Assembly (NCBI GenBank): GCA_016841825.1 | Contig: JAENYK010000021.1 | Coordinates: 1 to 59,047, forward strand | From: Halothermothrix sp. | GTDB taxonomy: Bacteria > Bacillota > Halanaerobiia > DY22613 | Length of the DNA stretch: 59,047 bases | Direction: 5' to 3' | Part shown: piece after piece, positions 24,997-37,120 of the stretch | How the letters are laid out: each line of letters starts with the position of its first letter | How positions within the stretch are numbered: position 1 is the first letter of the stretch | The notes under the pieces: model-generated | Databases searched by the model: none | Seen by the model: only the letters and a program-made list of their open reading frames with translations | Told to the model about the DNA's origin: nothing | Program-made: the position numbers and the translations under genes

Positions 24997-25518
24997 ATGC
25001 CAAATATTCAGGAAAAGGAACTGATAGTTCAACTGGTAGCAGATAAATTTGAGTCTGCTAAGTCGATTGTAATCGCTGATTACCGTGGTTTGAATGTAGA
25101 ACAGGTAACCGAACTTAGAAAGAAACTCAGAGAAGCAGGTGTTGAGTATAAAGTTATTAAAAATACTATGACCCGTTTAGCTGCTCAAAAGGTTGGTATT
25201 GAAGGTCTTGATGAGATTTTGACTGGTCCAAACGCCATTGCTTTTAGTATGGAAGATGCGGTTTCTGGAGCTAAAATTTTGGTAGACTATGCTAAAGATA
25301 ATGAGAATTTAAAGATCAAGGCTGGTGTTTTAGATAAGCAGATAATCTCAGCGGGTAAAGTTAATGATCTGGCTGAGATCCCACCACGGGAAGTCTTACT
25401 TTCTATGGTTTTACGTGGTATGCAAGGACCTATCAGTGGTCTGGTTAATGTATTACAAGGTAGCATCAGAAATCTGGTTTATGTTCTGTCTGCGATTCAA
25501 GAGCAAAAAGAAGCTTAA
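24997..25518 (+). CDS. rplJ: Ribosomal protein L10
   Basis: A 173-residue stalk base protein. It shows SIVIADYRGLNVEQVTELR, EYKVIKNTMTRLA and the C-terminal helix that binds L7/L12 dimers. Start at ATG 24997 after GAGGAGGTGG; the frame is open 60 bases further upstream but without a ribosome binding site. Controlled by the L10 leader. Confidence 0.97.
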   Translation: MPNIQEKELIVQLVADKFESAKSIVIADYRGLNVEQVTELRKKLREAGVEYKVIKNTMTRLAAQKVGIEGLDEILTGPNAIAFSMEDAVSGAKILVDYAKDNENLKIKAGVLDKQIISAGKVNDLAEIPPREVLLSMVLRGMQGPISGLVNVLQGSIRNLVYVLSAIQEQKEA

Positions 25519-25572
25519 ATACTGTAATTAAGTAAAATTTCAAAACTGATGAATTTCAAGGAGGTATTTTCA

Positions 25573-25941
25573 ATGAATAAAGAGCAAATTATGGAAGCTA
25601 TTGAAAACATGACTGTACTGGAACTGTCCGAGTTAGTTAAAGCTTTAGAGGACAAATTTGGTGTTAGTGCTGCTGCACCTGTAGCTATGGCTGCTATGCC
25701 AGGCGCTGCTGGCCCAGTAGAAGAGGAAAAAACTGAATTTGATGTAGTTCTGGTAGGCCCTGGTGACAAGAAGATTAATGTTATTAAAGTTGTTCGTGAG
25801 CTAACTGGCTTAGGTTTAAAAGAAGCTAAAGAACTTGTTGACAATGCTCCAAACCCAGTTAAAGAAGGGGTTAGCAAAGAGGAAGCTGAACAAGTTAAAG
25901 CTAAACTTGAAGAAGTTGGAGCTAACGTGGAGCTCAAGTAA
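25573..25941 (+). CDS. rplL: Ribosomal protein L7/L12
   Basis: A 122-residue acidic stalk protein. The N-terminal dimer domain is followed by an Ala-rich hinge ([13 protein letters not shown]) and the factor-binding C-terminal domain ([20 protein letters not shown]). Start at ATG 25573 with AAGGAGGT upstream. Confidence 0.98.
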   Translation: MNKEQIMEAIENMTVLELSELVKALEDKFGVSAAAPVAMAAMPGAAGPVEEEKTEFDVVLVGPGDKKINVIKVVRELTGLGLKEAKELVDNAPNPVKEGVSKEEAEQVKAKLEEVGANVELK

Positions 25942-25960
25942 TTTTTTTAAAACAGAAAGT

Positions 25961-26001
25961 AGAAAGCACTCTGTAAGGGATTACAGAGTGCTTTCTTTTT
26001 C
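25961..26001 (+). terminator. Intrinsic terminator after rplL
   Basis: Inverted repeat of about 15 bp (GAAAGCACTCTGTAA with TTACAGAGTGCTTTC) followed by a T run. Strong. Confidence 0.93.
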
Positions 26002-26046
26002 ACTGAACTGGATTAATTATATTTAAAAAACTTATCCAAAAAGTTC

Positions 26047-26075
26047 TTGACATCTTGAATGTTCTGTGTTATTAT
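26047..26075 (+). promoter_or_regulatory. Promoter of rpoB-rpoC
   Basis: TTGACA, 17 bases, TATTAT, shortly after the rplL terminator. This makes rpoBC a transcription unit separate from rplJL. Confidence 0.82.
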
Positions 26076-26081
26076 TATACA

Positions 26082-26528
26082 TTGTTATAGTAAGATTATA
26101 ATGGGATTCTAGTGCTATTTACACTCTATTGTAATGAGTTTATCTCATAAGTTTAGCTACTTAGCGATTTTTGGTTTAATAACTGATAATGGATAATTTT
26201 TTATTTTTATAAAGGGAGGTGTTGGGAAGGGGGAAAGGCCTTGCATAATAAGGACATATGCATAGCGTTCTATTTTGAGAGATGTGTTTTAAAAATGTAG
26301 TCTATTAAATCAAAATATCTGGTTTTCATGTATAACCTTTACAGTGTATGGTAACACTAATAATAAATTTTTTGTGCTATGATTAGCTACGGGATGAAGC
26401 AAGGTTTAGACATTCAATATAAGTATTACAATTGTTATTTACTGAAAGCTTATTTAGTATATATTTGAATATCCTTGCTTTTAATACCTTATCGTTTTTG
26501 TGGAAAAAACACGGGGGTGAGGGATTTA
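26082..26528 (+). promoter_or_regulatory. Long untranslated leader of rpoB
   Basis: About 450 bases lie between the promoter and rpoB. The stretch is AT-rich. It includes a ribosome-binding-like AAAGGGAGGTG (26211-26221) and a purine-rich block, with no open frame beyond about ten codons. I see no recognisable RNA family. The rest of the 587-base rplL-rpoB gap is the terminator and promoter. Confidence 0.5.
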
Positions 26529-29500
26529 ATGAATCGTAAAGAACGGCAAGTACCAAGACCAAGAAGAACGTATGCAAGAATTGAAGAGATATTGGACATT
26601 CCATATCTTATCAAAACCCAAAAGGAATCGTATGAGTGGTTTCTAAAAGAAGGTCTGCACGAAATGTTTGCCGAAATCTCACCAATCCAGGATTTTTCTG
26701 ATAATTTAGTTCTGGAATTTGTGGATTACACTCTGGGCAGTCCCAAATATGATGTTAATGAGTGTAAAGATCGGGATGTTACCTTTGAAGCTCCGTTAAG
26801 GGTGAAGGTACGCTTGATTAACAAAGAAACTGGTGAAGTTAAGGAACAAGAGGTCTTTATGGGGAATTTTCCCTTAATGACTGAGAAAGGCACATTCATT
26901 ATTAATGGTGCTGAAAGGGTAGTTGTTAATCAATTGGTTCGTTCTTCAGGTGTTTATTTTGGTGCAGAAAGAACTAAAGATGGGAAATTATTGTTTAATG
27001 CCTCAATTATTCCTAATCGTGGGGCCTGGATTGAATTTGAGTATGACAAAAAAGAGATTCTTGCTGTTCGTGTGGATAGAACTCGGAAGACTCCAGCTAC
27101 AGTGCTATTTAGAGCTTTGGGGTGGGGTTCTGATGCCCAATTAACAGATCTTTTGGGAGATTATGAAGTAGTGCATAACACGTTGGAGAGAGATAATACC
27201 GAGACAAGAGAGGAAGCATTGATTGAGCTTTATAAAAAATTACGTCCTGGTGAGCCTCCAACGGTTGAAAGTGCCCAAAACTTATTAGATTCACTCTTTT
27301 TTGATCCAAAACGTTATGACCTGGCAGGTGTAGGACGTTATAAATTGAACAAGAAATTAGGTCTAAAGATTTCTATCGATCAACGGTGTTTGACAAAAGA
27401 TGACATTGTTGCTACAGTTCATTATTTAATAAAACTTATTGGTAAAGATCCAAATGTTTGGGTTGACGATATTGACCATTTGGGTAATCGACGTTTGAAA
27501 ACTGTAGGTGAATTATTACAGAATCAGTTTAGAATTGGCCTTTCAAGAATGGAGAGGGTTGTTCGGGAACGGATGACTATACAAGACATTGATGTAATTA
27601 CACCTCAAGCTTTGATTAATACTCGCCCAGTCGTAGCAGCAATTAAAGAATTTTTTGGAAGCAGTCAGTTATCTCAATTTATGGATCAGACTAATCCGAT
27701 GGCAGAATTAACTCATAAACGTCGTTTGAGTGCTTTGGGACCGGGAGGATTAAGTCGTGAACGTGCTGGTTTTGATGTCCGTGACGTTCACCATTCACAT
27801 TATGGTCGTATATGTCCTATTGAGACTCCAGAGGGTCCGAACATTGGTTTAATCGGTTCTATGTGTACTTTTGCTAGAACCAATGAGTTTGGTTTTATTG
27901 AAACACCATACCGGAGAGTAGAAGATGGTAAAGTTTTGGATAAGATGGACTATTTAACTGCAGATGAAGAGGACCGTTACATTGTAGCACAGGCTAATGA
28001 ACCTTTAGATGAAGAAAAACGTTTTCAAAATAAACGTGTGGTGGTTAGACATCGCGATGAGATTACTATGACTACTCCAGAAAAAGTTGATTACATGGAT
28101 GTTTCACCCAAACAAATAGTTGGGGTTGCGGCAGCTTTAATTCCATTTCTGGAGCATGATGACGCGAATCGGGCATTAATGGGAGCTAACATGCAGCGTC
28201 AGGCAGTACCATTAATGATTTCCGACGCTCCATTAGTAGGTACAGGTATGGAGTACCGGGCTGCTAAAGATTCAGGTGTATGTATAATTGCGAAAAATGC
28301 AGGTATTGTTACCTATGTAAGCGGTAATCAGATTAAGATTAAGACGGAAAATGGAACTGTAGATACCTATGATTTGTTAAAATTCGTTAGGTCAAATCAG
28401 GGTAGTTGTATTAATCAAAAACCAGTAGTTTATAGAGGTCAATCGGTTGAGGAAGGTCAGGTGATTGCTGACGGTCCATCTGTTGATATGGGAGACTTAG
28501 CATTAGGTCGCAATACTTTATTAGCTTTTATGACCTGGGAAGGTTATAACTATGAAGATGCGATTTTGATCAGTGAAAGATTAGTAAAAGAAGATGCATT
28601 TACATCTATTCATATAGAAGAACATGAATGTGAAGCCCGGGATACTAAATTAGGCCCTGAAGAGATTACCAGAGATATTCCTAATGTTAGTGAAGAAGCT
28701 TTGAAAGATCTTGATGATCGGGGAATTATTCGAGTTGGTGCGGAAGTAATTCCGGGGGATATTTTGGTTGGGAAGGTTACTCCAAAGGGTGAGACTGAGT
28801 TGTCTGCTGAAGAGAGACTTCTTAGAGCCATTTTTGGTGAAAAAGCGCGTGAAGTCAGAGATACGTCACTTAAAGTACCCCATGGTGAATCTGGTATAGT
28901 TGTAGACGTCAAAGTTTTTACTCGTGAAAACGGAGATGACTTAAAACCAGGTGTTAACGAATTAGTTCGTGTTTATATTGCTAAGAAACGGAAGATATCT
29001 GTTGGTGATAAAATGGCAGGACGTCATGGTAATAAGGGGGTTATCTCCCGGATCTTACCTGAAGAAGATATGCCTTTCTTACCAACAGGAGAGCCTGTGG
29101 AAATTGTTCTAAACCCATTGGGGGTTCCGTCCCGGATGAATATTGGGCAGGTATTAGAACTTCATTTAGGAATGGCGGCTAAAGCTTTAGGTATTCATAT
29201 CGAAACACCAGTATTTAACGGTGCATCAGAACAAGATGTTTTTGATGCGCTAGTGGAAGCGGGATTTGACGCCGATGGTAAAACTGTGCTGTATGATGGT
29301 CGTACAGGTCAATCATTTGAGAATCGAGTTGCAGTTGGATATATGTATATCTTGAAACTGCATCATTTGGTTGATGATAAGATTCATGCTCGTTCTACAG
29401 GTCCTTACTCACTAGTTACGCAACAACCACTGGGTGGTAAAGCTCAATTTGGAGGTCAACGTTTCGGTGAGATGGAAGTTTGGGCTTTGGAAGCTTATGG

Positions 29501-30017
29501 TGCGGCATATACTTTACAAGAGATGCTTACAGTCAAATCTGATGATGTGGTTGGACGTGTGAAAACATACGAGGCTATTGTAAAAGGTGAGAATGTGCCT
29601 GAACCTGGTATTCCAGAATCATTTAAAGTCTTGATTAAAGAGATGCAAAGCATCGGTCTTGATGCTAAGGTCTTTACTGAAGATGAGCAAGAACTGCAGA
29701 TTGTCGAAGAAGAAGATGATCTGAATGAAACTGCACGTAAACTAGGTCTAGATATTGACCTGGATGATAAAGATCGATCTGATGAAGAAGACGATGAAGA
29801 AGAGCCGGAAGACGTTGATTTTGAAGGCGATGAACTAGAAGATGAAGACTTTGCAGATAATGATATAGATTTGGATTTTGACGATGATGAGATAGATCTG
29901 GACGAAGTTGATGATGAAGACCTTGATATAGACTTTGATGATGAAGATTTCGATTCAGGGTTTGATGACGATTATGATGATTACAAAGATTATGATGATG
30001 ATTATGACGATTATTGA
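26529..30017 (+). CDS. rpoB: RNA polymerase beta subunit
   Basis: A 1162-residue beta subunit. The rifampicin region is clear: [20 protein letters not shown] followed by [20 protein letters not shown]. Later come [13 protein letters not shown] and the C-terminal [20 protein letters not shown] clamp region. The last 88 or so residues (about 29752-30014) are an acidic low-complexity tail, by hand count about 56 Asp or Glu and only three Lys or Arg. Start at ATG 26529 with GGGGGTGAGGG upstream; the frame runs open to 26475 without a better start. Confidence 0.98.
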   Translation: MNRKERQVPRPRRTYARIEEILDIPYLIKTQKESYEWFLKEGLHEMFAEISPIQDFSDNLVLEFVDYTLGSPKYDVNECKDRDVTFEAPLRVKVRLINKETGEVKEQEVFMGNFPLMTEKGTFIINGAERVVVNQLVRSSGVYFGAERTKDGKLLFNASIIPNRGAWIEFEYDKKEILAVRVDRTRKTPATVLFRALGWGSDAQLTDLLGDYEVVHNTLERDNTETREEALIELYKKLRPGEPPTVESAQNLLDSLFFDPKRYDLAGVGRYKLNKKLGLKISIDQRCLTKDDIVATVHYLIKLIGKDPNVWVDDIDHLGNRRLKTVGELLQNQFRIGLSRMERVVRERMTIQDIDVITPQALINTRPVVAAIKEFFGSSQLSQFMDQTNPMAELTHKRRLSALGPGGLSRERAGFDVRDVHHSHYGRICPIETPEGPNIGLIGSMCTFARTNEFGFIETPYRRVEDGKVLDKMDYLTADEEDRYIVAQANEPLDEEKRFQNKRVVVRHRDEITMTTPEKVDYMDVSPKQIVGVAAALIPFLEHDDANRALMGANMQRQAVPLMISDAPLVGTGMEYRAAKDSGVCIIAKNAGIVTYVSGNQIKIKTENGTVDTYDLLKFVRSNQGSCINQKPVVYRGQSVEEGQVIADGPSVDMGDLALGRNTLLAFMTWEGYNYEDAILISERLVKEDAFTSIHIEEHECEARDTKLGPEEITRDIPNVSEEALKDLDDRGIIRVGAEVIPGDILVGKVTPKGETELSAEERLLRAIFGEKAREVRDTSLKVPHGESGIVVDVKVFTRENGDDLKPGVNELVRVYIAKKRKISVGDKMAGRHGNKGVISRILPEEDMPFLPTGEPVEIVLNPLGVPSRMNIGQVLELHLGMAAKALGIHIETPVFNGASEQDVFDALVEAGFDADGKTVLYDGRTGQSFENRVAVGYMYILKLHHLVDDKIHARSTGPYSLVTQQPLGGKAQFGGQRFGEMEVWALEAYGAAYTLQEMLTVKSDDVVGRVKTYEAIVKGENVPEPGIPESFKVLIKEMQSIGLDAKVFTEDEQELQIVEEEDDLNETARKLGLDIDLDDKDRSDEEDDEEEPEDVDFEGDELEDEDFADNDIDLDFDDDEIDLDEVDDEDLDIDFDDEDFDSGFDDDYDDYKDYDDDYDDY

Positions 30018-30087
30018 TTGACACCCATGTGCTGGGAAAATCAGGATGTGTTGAAGGTTATCAAATCCAGAGAAGGGGGCGAGACCC

Positions 30088-33000
30088 TTGTTTAATCTAA
30101 ATAATTTCGATTCAATGAAAATTGGTCTGGCTTCACCAGAGCAAATTCGTGGCTGGTCGAGCGGAGAGGTTAAAAAACCTGAAACCATCAACTATCGGAC
30201 ACTAAAACCAGAAAAAGAAGGTCTTTTCTGTGAGAAGATTTTTGGTCCAACTAAAGACTGGGAATGTCATTGTGGCAAATATAAGCGGGTTCGTTATAAA
30301 GGTGTTGTTTGTGATCGTTGTGGCGTTGAGGTGACTCGTTCGAAGGTTCGAAGGGAACGGATGGGACATATTGAATTAGCGGCTCCCTGTTCACATATTT
30401 GGTATTTTAAAGGGATTCCTAGCCGTTTAGGTCTTGTTATGGATATGTCTCCCCGTGCTTTGGAGAAAGTTATTTATTTTGTTTCTTATATTGTAATCGA
30501 ACCTGGCGAGACTCCTTTAAGTAGAAAACAACTGCTTTCTGAAGGTGAATACCGTGAAGCCCGTCTCAAATATGGTAAATCTTTTAAAGCTGGAATGGGT
30601 GCTGAAGCCATAAAAGAGATATTAAAAGAAATGGACCTGGATAAGATAGTTGAAGATTTACGAAAAGAGATTCGTGATAGCTCGGGTCAAAGGAAAAAAA
30701 GAGCTATCCGTCGTTTGGAAGTTTTGGAAGGTTTAAGGAAATCAGGGAATAGACCTGAGTGGATGATTATGGATGTGATTCCTGTTATTCCGCCAGATTT
30801 ACGACCGATGGTTCAGTTGGATGGTGGAAGATTTGCGACTTCAGATTTAAATGATTTGTACCGTCGGGTAATTAATCGTAATAATCGCTTAAAGCGTCTT
30901 TTAGACCTGGGAGCTCCAGAAATTATTATTCGCAATGAAAAGCGGATGTTACAGGAGGCTGTTGATGCATTAATCGATAATGGCCGTCGTGGTCGTCCGG
31001 TTACTGGAGCAGGTAATCGACCTCTAAAATCTTTAAGTGATATGCTTAAAGGAAAGCAAGGGCGTTTCCGTCAAAATTTACTGGGTAAACGTGTTGACTA
31101 TTCAGGACGTTCAGTAATCGTAGTAGGTCCTGAGTTAAAAATGCACCAGTGTGGTTTACCTAAAAAGATGGCTCTTGAATTATTTAAACCGTTTGTTATG
31201 AAGCGACTCGTTGACGAAGGTTTGGCTCATAATATTAAGAGTGCAAAACGAATGGTAGAAAGAATTGAAGAAGATGTCTGGGGTATTTTGGAAGATGTTA
31301 TTAAAGAACATCCTGTTATGCTTAATCGGGCCCCTACCCTACATCGTTTAGGTATTCAAGCTTTTGAACCAGTTTTGGTAGAAGGTAAAGCAATTAAGAT
31401 TCATCCACTGGTGTGTACTGCATATAACGCTGACTTTGATGGTGACCAGATGGCGGTACATGTTCCGCTGTCTGCTGAAGCTCAAGCAGAAGCAAGACTT
31501 TTGATGTTGTCAACATATAATCTATTGTCACCAGCAGATGGCAGAGCGATTGTAGTTCCTACTCAAGATATGATCCTTGGAAGCTACTATTTGACAAAAG
31601 CTAAAGAAGGAGCTAAAGGAGAAGGGAAATACTTTGCCAGACCAGATGAAGCGATTTTAGCTTATGAAACTGGTAAGATTGAGTTACATGCTATAATCAA
31701 AGTGAGATACTATGATGGCAAAATATTGGAAACAACTACTGGTAGGATAATCTTTAATGATATTTTGCCAGAACGTCTAAAATATCGTAACTATGCTATT
31801 GGTAAAAAAGAACTTGGTTCTTTAGCCAGTGAGTCGTATCGGCATGTTGGAAATTCTAAAACTGCTGAATTGTTGGATAAGATAAAATCACTTGGGTTTA
31901 AATTCTCCACCAAATCGGGAATCACCATTGCAGTTTCTGACGTTCAGGTTCCGCCGGAGAAGAAAACTATCGTTGAAAAAGCTGAGAGTGAAGTTAACAG
32001 AATCGAAGAGCATTATCGCCGTGGTGCGATTACTGAAAGAGAACGTTATCAAAAAGTTATTGATATTTGGACTCAAGCTAAAGAAGACATTACGCAAGCT
32101 TTGTTAACCAATATGGATCCATTTAATTCTATTTTTATGATGTCTGATTCAGGGGCCAGAGGTAACATTTCCCAAATTACGCAGTTGGCTGGTATGCGGG
32201 GTTTGATGGCTGATCCCTCTGGTCGGATTATTGACTTACCAATTAAAGCTAACTTTAGGGAAGGTCTAGATGTATTAGAGTACTTTATTTCTACCCATGG
32301 TGCACGTAAAGGTTTGGCTGATACAGCATTGAGAACAGCAGACTCTGGTTATTTGACTAGACGTCTGGTTGATGTATCTCAGGATGTGATTGTTAGAGAA
32401 CATGATTGTGGAACTGAGGAAGGCATTTATGTGGATGCGATTCGTGAGGGAAATGAAGAGATTGAAACCCTTGATGAAAGATGTGTAGGTCGGACGACAG
32501 CTGAAGATATCATTCATCCGGAGACGAAAGAAATAGTTCTTCCTAGAAATACAGAAATCGACGAAGATAATATGCAGTTAATTCACGAATCAGGCATTAA
32601 GAAAGTTAAAATTCGTTCTACGTTAACCTGTCGTTCAAGATTTGGTGTTTGCCGTCTCTGTTATGGCCGTAACCTGGCAACTGGTAAATTGGTTGATATC
32701 GGTGAAGCGGTTGGGATTATTGCTGCCCAGTCTATCGGTGAACCTGGTACTCAATTAACAATGCGTACTTTCCACACAGGTGGTGTTGCAGGTGATGATA
32801 TTACCCACGGTTTGCCAAGGGTAGAAGAATTATTTGAAGCTAGGACACCAAAAGGTCAGGCAATTATGGCAGACATTTCAGGTGTAGCACGTATTCTGGA
32901 GAAAAAGAACTCTCGTAAGATTATTATCGAAGGGGAGGAAGGTAAGAAGAAGACTTTCCCTGTTCCCTACGGTTCCCAATTAAGAATAAGAGATGGAGAT

Positions 33001-33597
33001 TTAGTAGAACCGGGAGATAGGTTAACTGAAGGTCCTATTGATCCAGAGAATCTTTTGAAAATTCGGGGAGCCCGGGCAGTTCAGCAATACTTGCTCGGTG
33101 AAGTTCAGAGTGTATACCGTTCCCAGGGTGTTGAGATTAATGATAAACATATTGAAGTTGTTATTCGTCAAATGATGAGAAAAGTGAAAGTTCGTCGTTC
33201 TGGTGATACAGATTTGTTGCCCGGCAGTCTGGTGGATATTTTTGAATTTGGTGATGCTAATAAGAAGATCCAGGCTTCTGGCGGTGAGCCTGCAGTTGCT
33301 GAAACAGAACTTCTGGGTATAACTAAAGCATCATTGGCGACCGATAGTTTCCTTTCAGCAGCTTCTTTCCAGGAGACTACTCGAGTTTTAACTGAGGCTT
33401 CATTGAAAGGAAAAGTGGATCCATTATTAGGATTGAAGGAAAATGTTATCATTGGCCAATTAATCCCTGCTGGAACAGGTATGAGAAGATATCGAGAGAT
33501 TGATCTGGAGTATCCAGATTTGGAATCTCAGGCAGATATTAATGAAGAGATTGAAGAAGAGATTATTGATTCAGAATTGGTATCTAATAAAGGATAA
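30088..33597 (+). CDS. rpoC: RNA polymerase beta' subunit
   Basis: An 1169-residue beta' subunit with TTG start and AGAAGGGGGC ribosome binding site. The N-terminal zinc site uses [20 protein letters not shown]. The catalytic magnesium motif is [12 protein letters not shown] near 31430. The second zinc site has [13 protein letters not shown]. The trigger-loop region includes [16 protein letters not shown]. The chain ends in an acidic stretch, shorter than that of RpoB. Confidence 0.98.
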   Translation: MFNLNNFDSMKIGLASPEQIRGWSSGEVKKPETINYRTLKPEKEGLFCEKIFGPTKDWECHCGKYKRVRYKGVVCDRCGVEVTRSKVRRERMGHIELAAPCSHIWYFKGIPSRLGLVMDMSPRALEKVIYFVSYIVIEPGETPLSRKQLLSEGEYREARLKYGKSFKAGMGAEAIKEILKEMDLDKIVEDLRKEIRDSSGQRKKRAIRRLEVLEGLRKSGNRPEWMIMDVIPVIPPDLRPMVQLDGGRFATSDLNDLYRRVINRNNRLKRLLDLGAPEIIIRNEKRMLQEAVDALIDNGRRGRPVTGAGNRPLKSLSDMLKGKQGRFRQNLLGKRVDYSGRSVIVVGPELKMHQCGLPKKMALELFKPFVMKRLVDEGLAHNIKSAKRMVERIEEDVWGILEDVIKEHPVMLNRAPTLHRLGIQAFEPVLVEGKAIKIHPLVCTAYNADFDGDQMAVHVPLSAEAQAEARLLMLSTYNLLSPADGRAIVVPTQDMILGSYYLTKAKEGAKGEGKYFARPDEAILAYETGKIELHAIIKVRYYDGKILETTTGRIIFNDILPERLKYRNYAIGKKELGSLASESYRHVGNSKTAELLDKIKSLGFKFSTKSGITIAVSDVQVPPEKKTIVEKAESEVNRIEEHYRRGAITERERYQKVIDIWTQAKEDITQALLTNMDPFNSIFMMSDSGARGNISQITQLAGMRGLMADPSGRIIDLPIKANFREGLDVLEYFISTHGARKGLADTALRTADSGYLTRRLVDVSQDVIVREHDCGTEEGIYVDAIREGNEEIETLDERCVGRTTAEDIIHPETKEIVLPRNTEIDEDNMQLIHESGIKKVKIRSTLTCRSRFGVCRLCYGRNLATGKLVDIGEAVGIIAAQSIGEPGTQLTMRTFHTGGVAGDDITHGLPRVEELFEARTPKGQAIMADISGVARILEKKNSRKIIIEGEEGKKKTFPVPYGSQLRIRDGDLVEPGDRLTEGPIDPENLLKIRGARAVQQYLLGEVQSVYRSQGVEINDKHIEVVIRQMMRKVKVRRSGDTDLLPGSLVDIFEFGDANKKIQASGGEPAVAETELLGITKASLATDSFLSAASFQETTRVLTEASLKGKVDPLLGLKENVIIGQLIPAGTGMRRYREIDLEYPDLESQADINEEIEEEIIDSELVSNKG

Positions 33598-33612
33598 AAA
33601 TTACGAAAAGTG

Positions 33613-33641
33613 TTGACATCAATATTAGAAAGTGTTAAAAT
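33613..33641 (+). promoter_or_regulatory. Promoter before the L7Ae-like gene
   Basis: TTGACA, 17 bases, TAAAAT, 16 bases after rpoC. It rules out a start for the next gene at 33610. Confidence 0.82.
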
Positions 33642-33699
33642 ACTTAAGTGTGTGTTAGTTAAACTATCCTACTCTGGAGTGGGGAGGGGGTTGGTGATG

Positions 33700-33957
33700 A
33701 TGCTAACAAGGCTTAAAGAGATTGATCACAAAGTGATCGGGTCAAAACAGACTCTTAAAGCCCTTAAGGGAGAGCTTGTTGAACATCTATTTGTTGCAAC
33801 AGATGCTGAAATCAAAGTCATCAGACCGTTAATTGAATTAGCTGAAAAGATAGCAGTTCCTGTTACCAGGGTTAAAACGATGATCGAGTTAGGTCAAATA
33901 GCGGGGATTGAGATTGGAGCAGCAGCTGTGGCAATTTTAAAAATTCAGGGTGACTAA
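33700..33957 (+). CDS. L7Ae-family kink-turn RNA-binding protein (YbxF-like)
   Basis: An 85-residue protein of the L7Ae/L30e family, the YbxF type found between rpoC and rpsL in Firmicutes. It shows KEIDHKVIGSKQTLKAL, LFVATDAEI and PVTRVKTMIELGQIAGIEIG. Family members bind kink-turn RNAs; the cellular role of YbxF is not settled. Start at ATG 33700 (or 33697) after GGAGGGGG; the promoter lies upstream. Confidence 0.9.
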   Translation: MLTRLKEIDHKVIGSKQTLKALKGELVEHLFVATDAEIKVIRPLIELAEKIAVPVTRVKTMIELGQIAGIEIGAAAVAILKIQGD

Positions 33958-34011
33958 TAAACTTTCGGTTAGGGGTGAAAGATGTCGCAAGAGAATACCC
34001 ATAAAATTTTA

Positions 34012-34046
34012 ACCCCTCTCGCTCATGTGGGTGAGAGGGGCTTTTA
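34012..34046 (+). terminator. Terminator or attenuator before rpsL
   Basis: ACCCCTCTCGCTC with GGTGAGAGGGGC, 5-base loop, then CTTTTAC. It lies between the L7Ae-like gene and rpsL, where no other strong promoter is visible, so partial read-through or regulated attenuation is likely. Confidence 0.8.
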
Positions 34047-34099
34047 CAGTGTTGATTGTTTGAAGATTGTAAGTTACCGAATAAAAGGAGGTGGAATTA

Positions 34100-34474
34100 A
34101 TGCCAACCATTAATCAACTAGTTCGTAAAGGACGTAAAAAGGTTATTAAAAAGGGAACTGCACCAGCTCTACAAAACTCTCCACAAAAAAGAGGGGTTTG
34201 TACCAGGGTCTATACGACAACTCCTAAGAAGCCTAACTCTGCATTAAGAAAAGTTGCTCGTGTTCGTTTGACCAATGGTATTGAGGTTACCGCATATATC
34301 CCAGGTATCGGACACAACTTACAGGAACACAGTGTTGTTCTGGTTCGTGGAGGTCGTGTTAAGGACTTACCTGGTGTTCGTTACCATATTGTTCGTGGTA
34401 CGCTGGACTGTGCAGGTGTTGACAATCGTAAGCAAGCCCGTTCTAAATACGGAGCAAAGAAACCCAAAAAATAA
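34100..34474 (+). CDS. rpsL: Ribosomal protein S12
   Basis: A 124-residue S12 of the decoding centre. It shows [13 protein letters not shown], the conserved [18 protein letters not shown] and the [17 protein letters not shown] loop. Start at ATG 34100 following GGAGGT; the frame also opens at GTG 34091 inside the ribosome binding site. Confidence 0.98.
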   Translation: MPTINQLVRKGRKKVIKKGTAPALQNSPQKRGVCTRVYTTTPKKPNSALRKVARVRLTNGIEVTAYIPGIGHNLQEHSVVLVRGGRVKDLPGVRYHIVRGTLDCAGVDNRKQARSKYGAKKPKK

Positions 34475-34524
34475 TCTAATATTTGCCTAAAGAAAGTTAT
34501 AATTTGTGTAAAGGGGGGAAAACT

Positions 34525-34995
34525 ATGTCACGGAAGGGTAGAGCACCAAAAAGAAAAATTCTTCCAGACCCTGTTTTTGGGAGCGAGTTAGTAACCAAGA
34601 CTATTAATCAGATTATGCTAGATGGTAAGAAGAGTACTGCTGAAGAGATCTTCTATTCCGCAATGGATATCGTTAAAGATAAAACTGGTGAGAGTCCAAT
34701 TGAAGTATATGAGACCGCTCTAAATAATATTATGCCTGTGCTGGAAGTTAAATCTCGTCGTGTTGGTGGTTCTAACTATCAGGTTCCTGTAGAAGTTAGA
34801 CCAGAGCGAAGGAGAACATTAGGTTTAAGATGGTTAGTTACTGCAGCTCGTAATCGTGGAGAACGTACCATGGCTACACGATTAGCAGCTGAGATTTTAG
34901 ATGCTGTTAAAAACGAAGGCTCTGCAGTTAAAAAGAAAGAAGATATGCATCGAATGGCAGAAGCTAACAAGGCATTTGCGCATTATAGATGGTAA
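34525..34995 (+). CDS. rpsG: Ribosomal protein S7
   Basis: A 156-residue S7 that organises the 16S 3' domain and contacts E-site tRNA. It shows the [18 protein letters not shown] start, [19 protein letters not shown] and [19 protein letters not shown]. Start at ATG 34525 after AAGGGGGG. Confidence 0.98.
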   Translation: MSRKGRAPKRKILPDPVFGSELVTKTINQIMLDGKKSTAEEIFYSAMDIVKDKTGESPIEVYETALNNIMPVLEVKSRRVGGSNYQVPVEVRPERRRTLGLRWLVTAARNRGERTMATRLAAEILDAVKNEGSAVKKKEDMHRMAEANKAFAHYRW

Positions 34996-35029
34996 TTTTG
35001 AATGAAGGTTATTTAAGGAGGAGAATATA

Positions 35030-37102
35030 GTGGCCCGAAAATTTTCGTTGGAAAATACCCGAAATATTGGTATCATGGCTCATATCGATGCGGGTAAAAC
35101 AACTACTACAGAGCGAATTCTTTACTACACTGGAAGAGTCCACAAAATAGGTGAGGTGCACGATGGTGCAGCAACTATGGACTGGATGGAGCAAGAACAA
35201 GAACGCGGTATTACTATTACGTCTGCGGCCACTACCTGTGAATGGAAGAATCATCGAATTAATATTATAGACACGCCAGGACACGTGGACTTTACTGTAG
35301 AAGTTGAACGTTCGTTGCGTGTTTTGGATGGTGCAATCGCTTTATTCTGTTCTGTTGGTGGAGTTGAACCTCAATCAGAGACTGTCTGGCATCAAGCTGA
35401 TAAGTATGGGGTTCCGAGAATTGCTTTTATTAACAAGATGGATCGAGTTGGAGCTGATTTTAATCGAGGTGTTGAGATGATTCGTAAACGCCTTGGTGCT
35501 AATGCGATTCCGATTCAGATTCCAATTGGGGCAGAAGATAATTTTGTTGGTATAGTTGATTTAGTCGAGATGGAAGCTTTGATGTATTCTGAAGAAGATA
35601 TGGGTACTACTATTGACCATGTAGCGATTCCAGAGAATATGGTAGCTGAAGCTGAAGAGCAGCGTGAACACTTAATTGCTGCTTTAGGTGAGATAAACGA
35701 AGAGTTAATGATGCTATATCTGGAAGGTGAGGAGATACCTACCGAATTAGTTAAACAGGTCTTACGAGATGCTACTATATCAGTAAGCATCATCCCTGTA
35801 TGTTGTGGTTCTGCTTTTAAGAACAAAGGGGTGCAGGCCCTACTTGATGCAGTTGTTAATTATCTTCCATCACCGGTAGATGTCCCTGCAGTTAAGGGTA
35901 TCAATCCCGACACCGAAAGGGAAGAGGTACGTGAAGCTAAGGATGATGCTCCTTTTGCGGCATTAGCCTTTAAGATCATGACTGACCCATACGTCGGTAA
36001 ATTGGCTTTCTTTAGAGTTTATTCAGGTGTTTTGAATGCTGGCTCTTATGTTTATAACTCTACTAAAGGTATAAGGGAGAGAATTGGCCGAATTCTTCAG
36101 ATGCATGCAAATCATCGCGAAGAACGTGATGCTGTATATGCTGGGGATCTGGCAGCAGCTGTGGGTTTGAAGAGCACTACAACTGGAGACACTTTGTGTA
36201 CTGAGGATTACCCGATTATTCTAGAATCTATGGAATTTCCAGAACCGGTTATCTTTGTAGCAATCGAACCCAAAACAAAAGCCGGTCAGGATAAATTAGG
36301 ACTATCACTTCTAAAGTTAACTGAAGAAGATCCTACCTTCAAAGTTCATACTGATCATGAAACTGGTCAAACGATCATTGGGGGTATGGGAGAACTACAC
36401 TTAGAGATTATTGTTGATCGTCTCTTAAGGGAGTTCAAAGTAGAAGCCAATGTTGGTAAACGACAGGTAGCATATAGAGAAACCATTACTAAAGCTGTTA
36501 CAGGGGTTGAAGGTAAGTTTGTTCGCCAGAGTGGCGGTCGTGGTCAATATGGTCATGTTATTATAGATATTGAACCAGTTGAACCAGGTGGTGGATTTGA
36601 ATTTGTCAGTGCAATTGTTGGTGGCTCGATACCAAGAGAATATATAGCTCCAGTTGAAGCTGGTATTAAAGAAGCTATGGAGAACGGTATTTTAGGCGGT
36701 TACCCAATTGTTGATATTAAAGTTACTTTAAAAGATGGTTCATACCATGAAGTGGACTCTTCGGAGATGGCGTTTAAGATTGCTGGTTCTATGGCTTTAA
36801 AAGAAGGTTGTAGAAGAGCAAATCCTGCTTTATTAGAGCCTGTTATGAAAGTGGAAGTTGTTGTACCTGAAGAGTATATGGGTGATGTGATTGGTGATTT
36901 AAATGGCCGCCGTGGTAGAATTGAAGGTATTGAGACTAGAGCTACTGCTCAAGTAGTAAAAGGTTTTGTGCCACTAGCTATGATGTTTGGTTATGCAACA
37001 GACCTTCGTTCAAAAACTCAAGGGCGTGCCACATATGTAATGCAATTTTCTCATTATGAAGAAGTTCCGCAAAATATTGCAAAAACTATTTTGCAAATAT
37101 GA
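35030..37102 (+). CDS. fusA: Elongation factor G
   Basis: A 690-residue translocase. The G1 motif AHIDAGKT is at 17-24, with [20 protein letters not shown] (G3) and [10 protein letters not shown] (G4). Domains II-V are complete, ending with [18 protein letters not shown] start after AGGAGGAG. In the str order rpsL-rpsG-fusA-tuf. Confidence 0.98.
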   Translation: MARKFSLENTRNIGIMAHIDAGKTTTTERILYYTGRVHKIGEVHDGAATMDWMEQEQERGITITSAATTCEWKNHRINIIDTPGHVDFTVEVERSLRVLDGAIALFCSVGGVEPQSETVWHQADKYGVPRIAFINKMDRVGADFNRGVEMIRKRLGANAIPIQIPIGAEDNFVGIVDLVEMEALMYSEEDMGTTIDHVAIPENMVAEAEEQREHLIAALGEINEELMMLYLEGEEIPTELVKQVLRDATISVSIIPVCCGSAFKNKGVQALLDAVVNYLPSPVDVPAVKGINPDTEREEVREAKDDAPFAALAFKIMTDPYVGKLAFFRVYSGVLNAGSYVYNSTKGIRERIGRILQMHANHREERDAVYAGDLAAAVGLKSTTTGDTLCTEDYPIILESMEFPEPVIFVAIEPKTKAGQDKLGLSLLKLTEEDPTFKVHTDHETGQTIIGGMGELHLEIIVDRLLREFKVEANVGKRQVAYRETITKAVTGVEGKFVRQSGGRGQYGHVIIDIEPVEPGGGFEFVSAIVGGSIPREYIAPVEAGIKEAMENGILGGYPIVDIKVTLKDGSYHEVDSSEMAFKIAGSMALKEGCRRANPALLEPVMKVEVVVPEEYMGDVIGDLNGRRGRIEGIETRATAQVVKGFVPLAMMFGYATDLRSKTQGRATYVMQFSHYEEVPQNIAKTILQI

Positions 37103-37120
37103 TATTGAATATTAAAAGGT

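Noticed and set aside
29674-30024. Minus-strand frame of 116 codons rich in His, Asn and Leu
   Set aside because: It is the exact antisense of the Asp-rich RpoB tail (GAT codons read back as ATC/CAT types), with no ribosome binding site; a by-product of low-complexity sequence.
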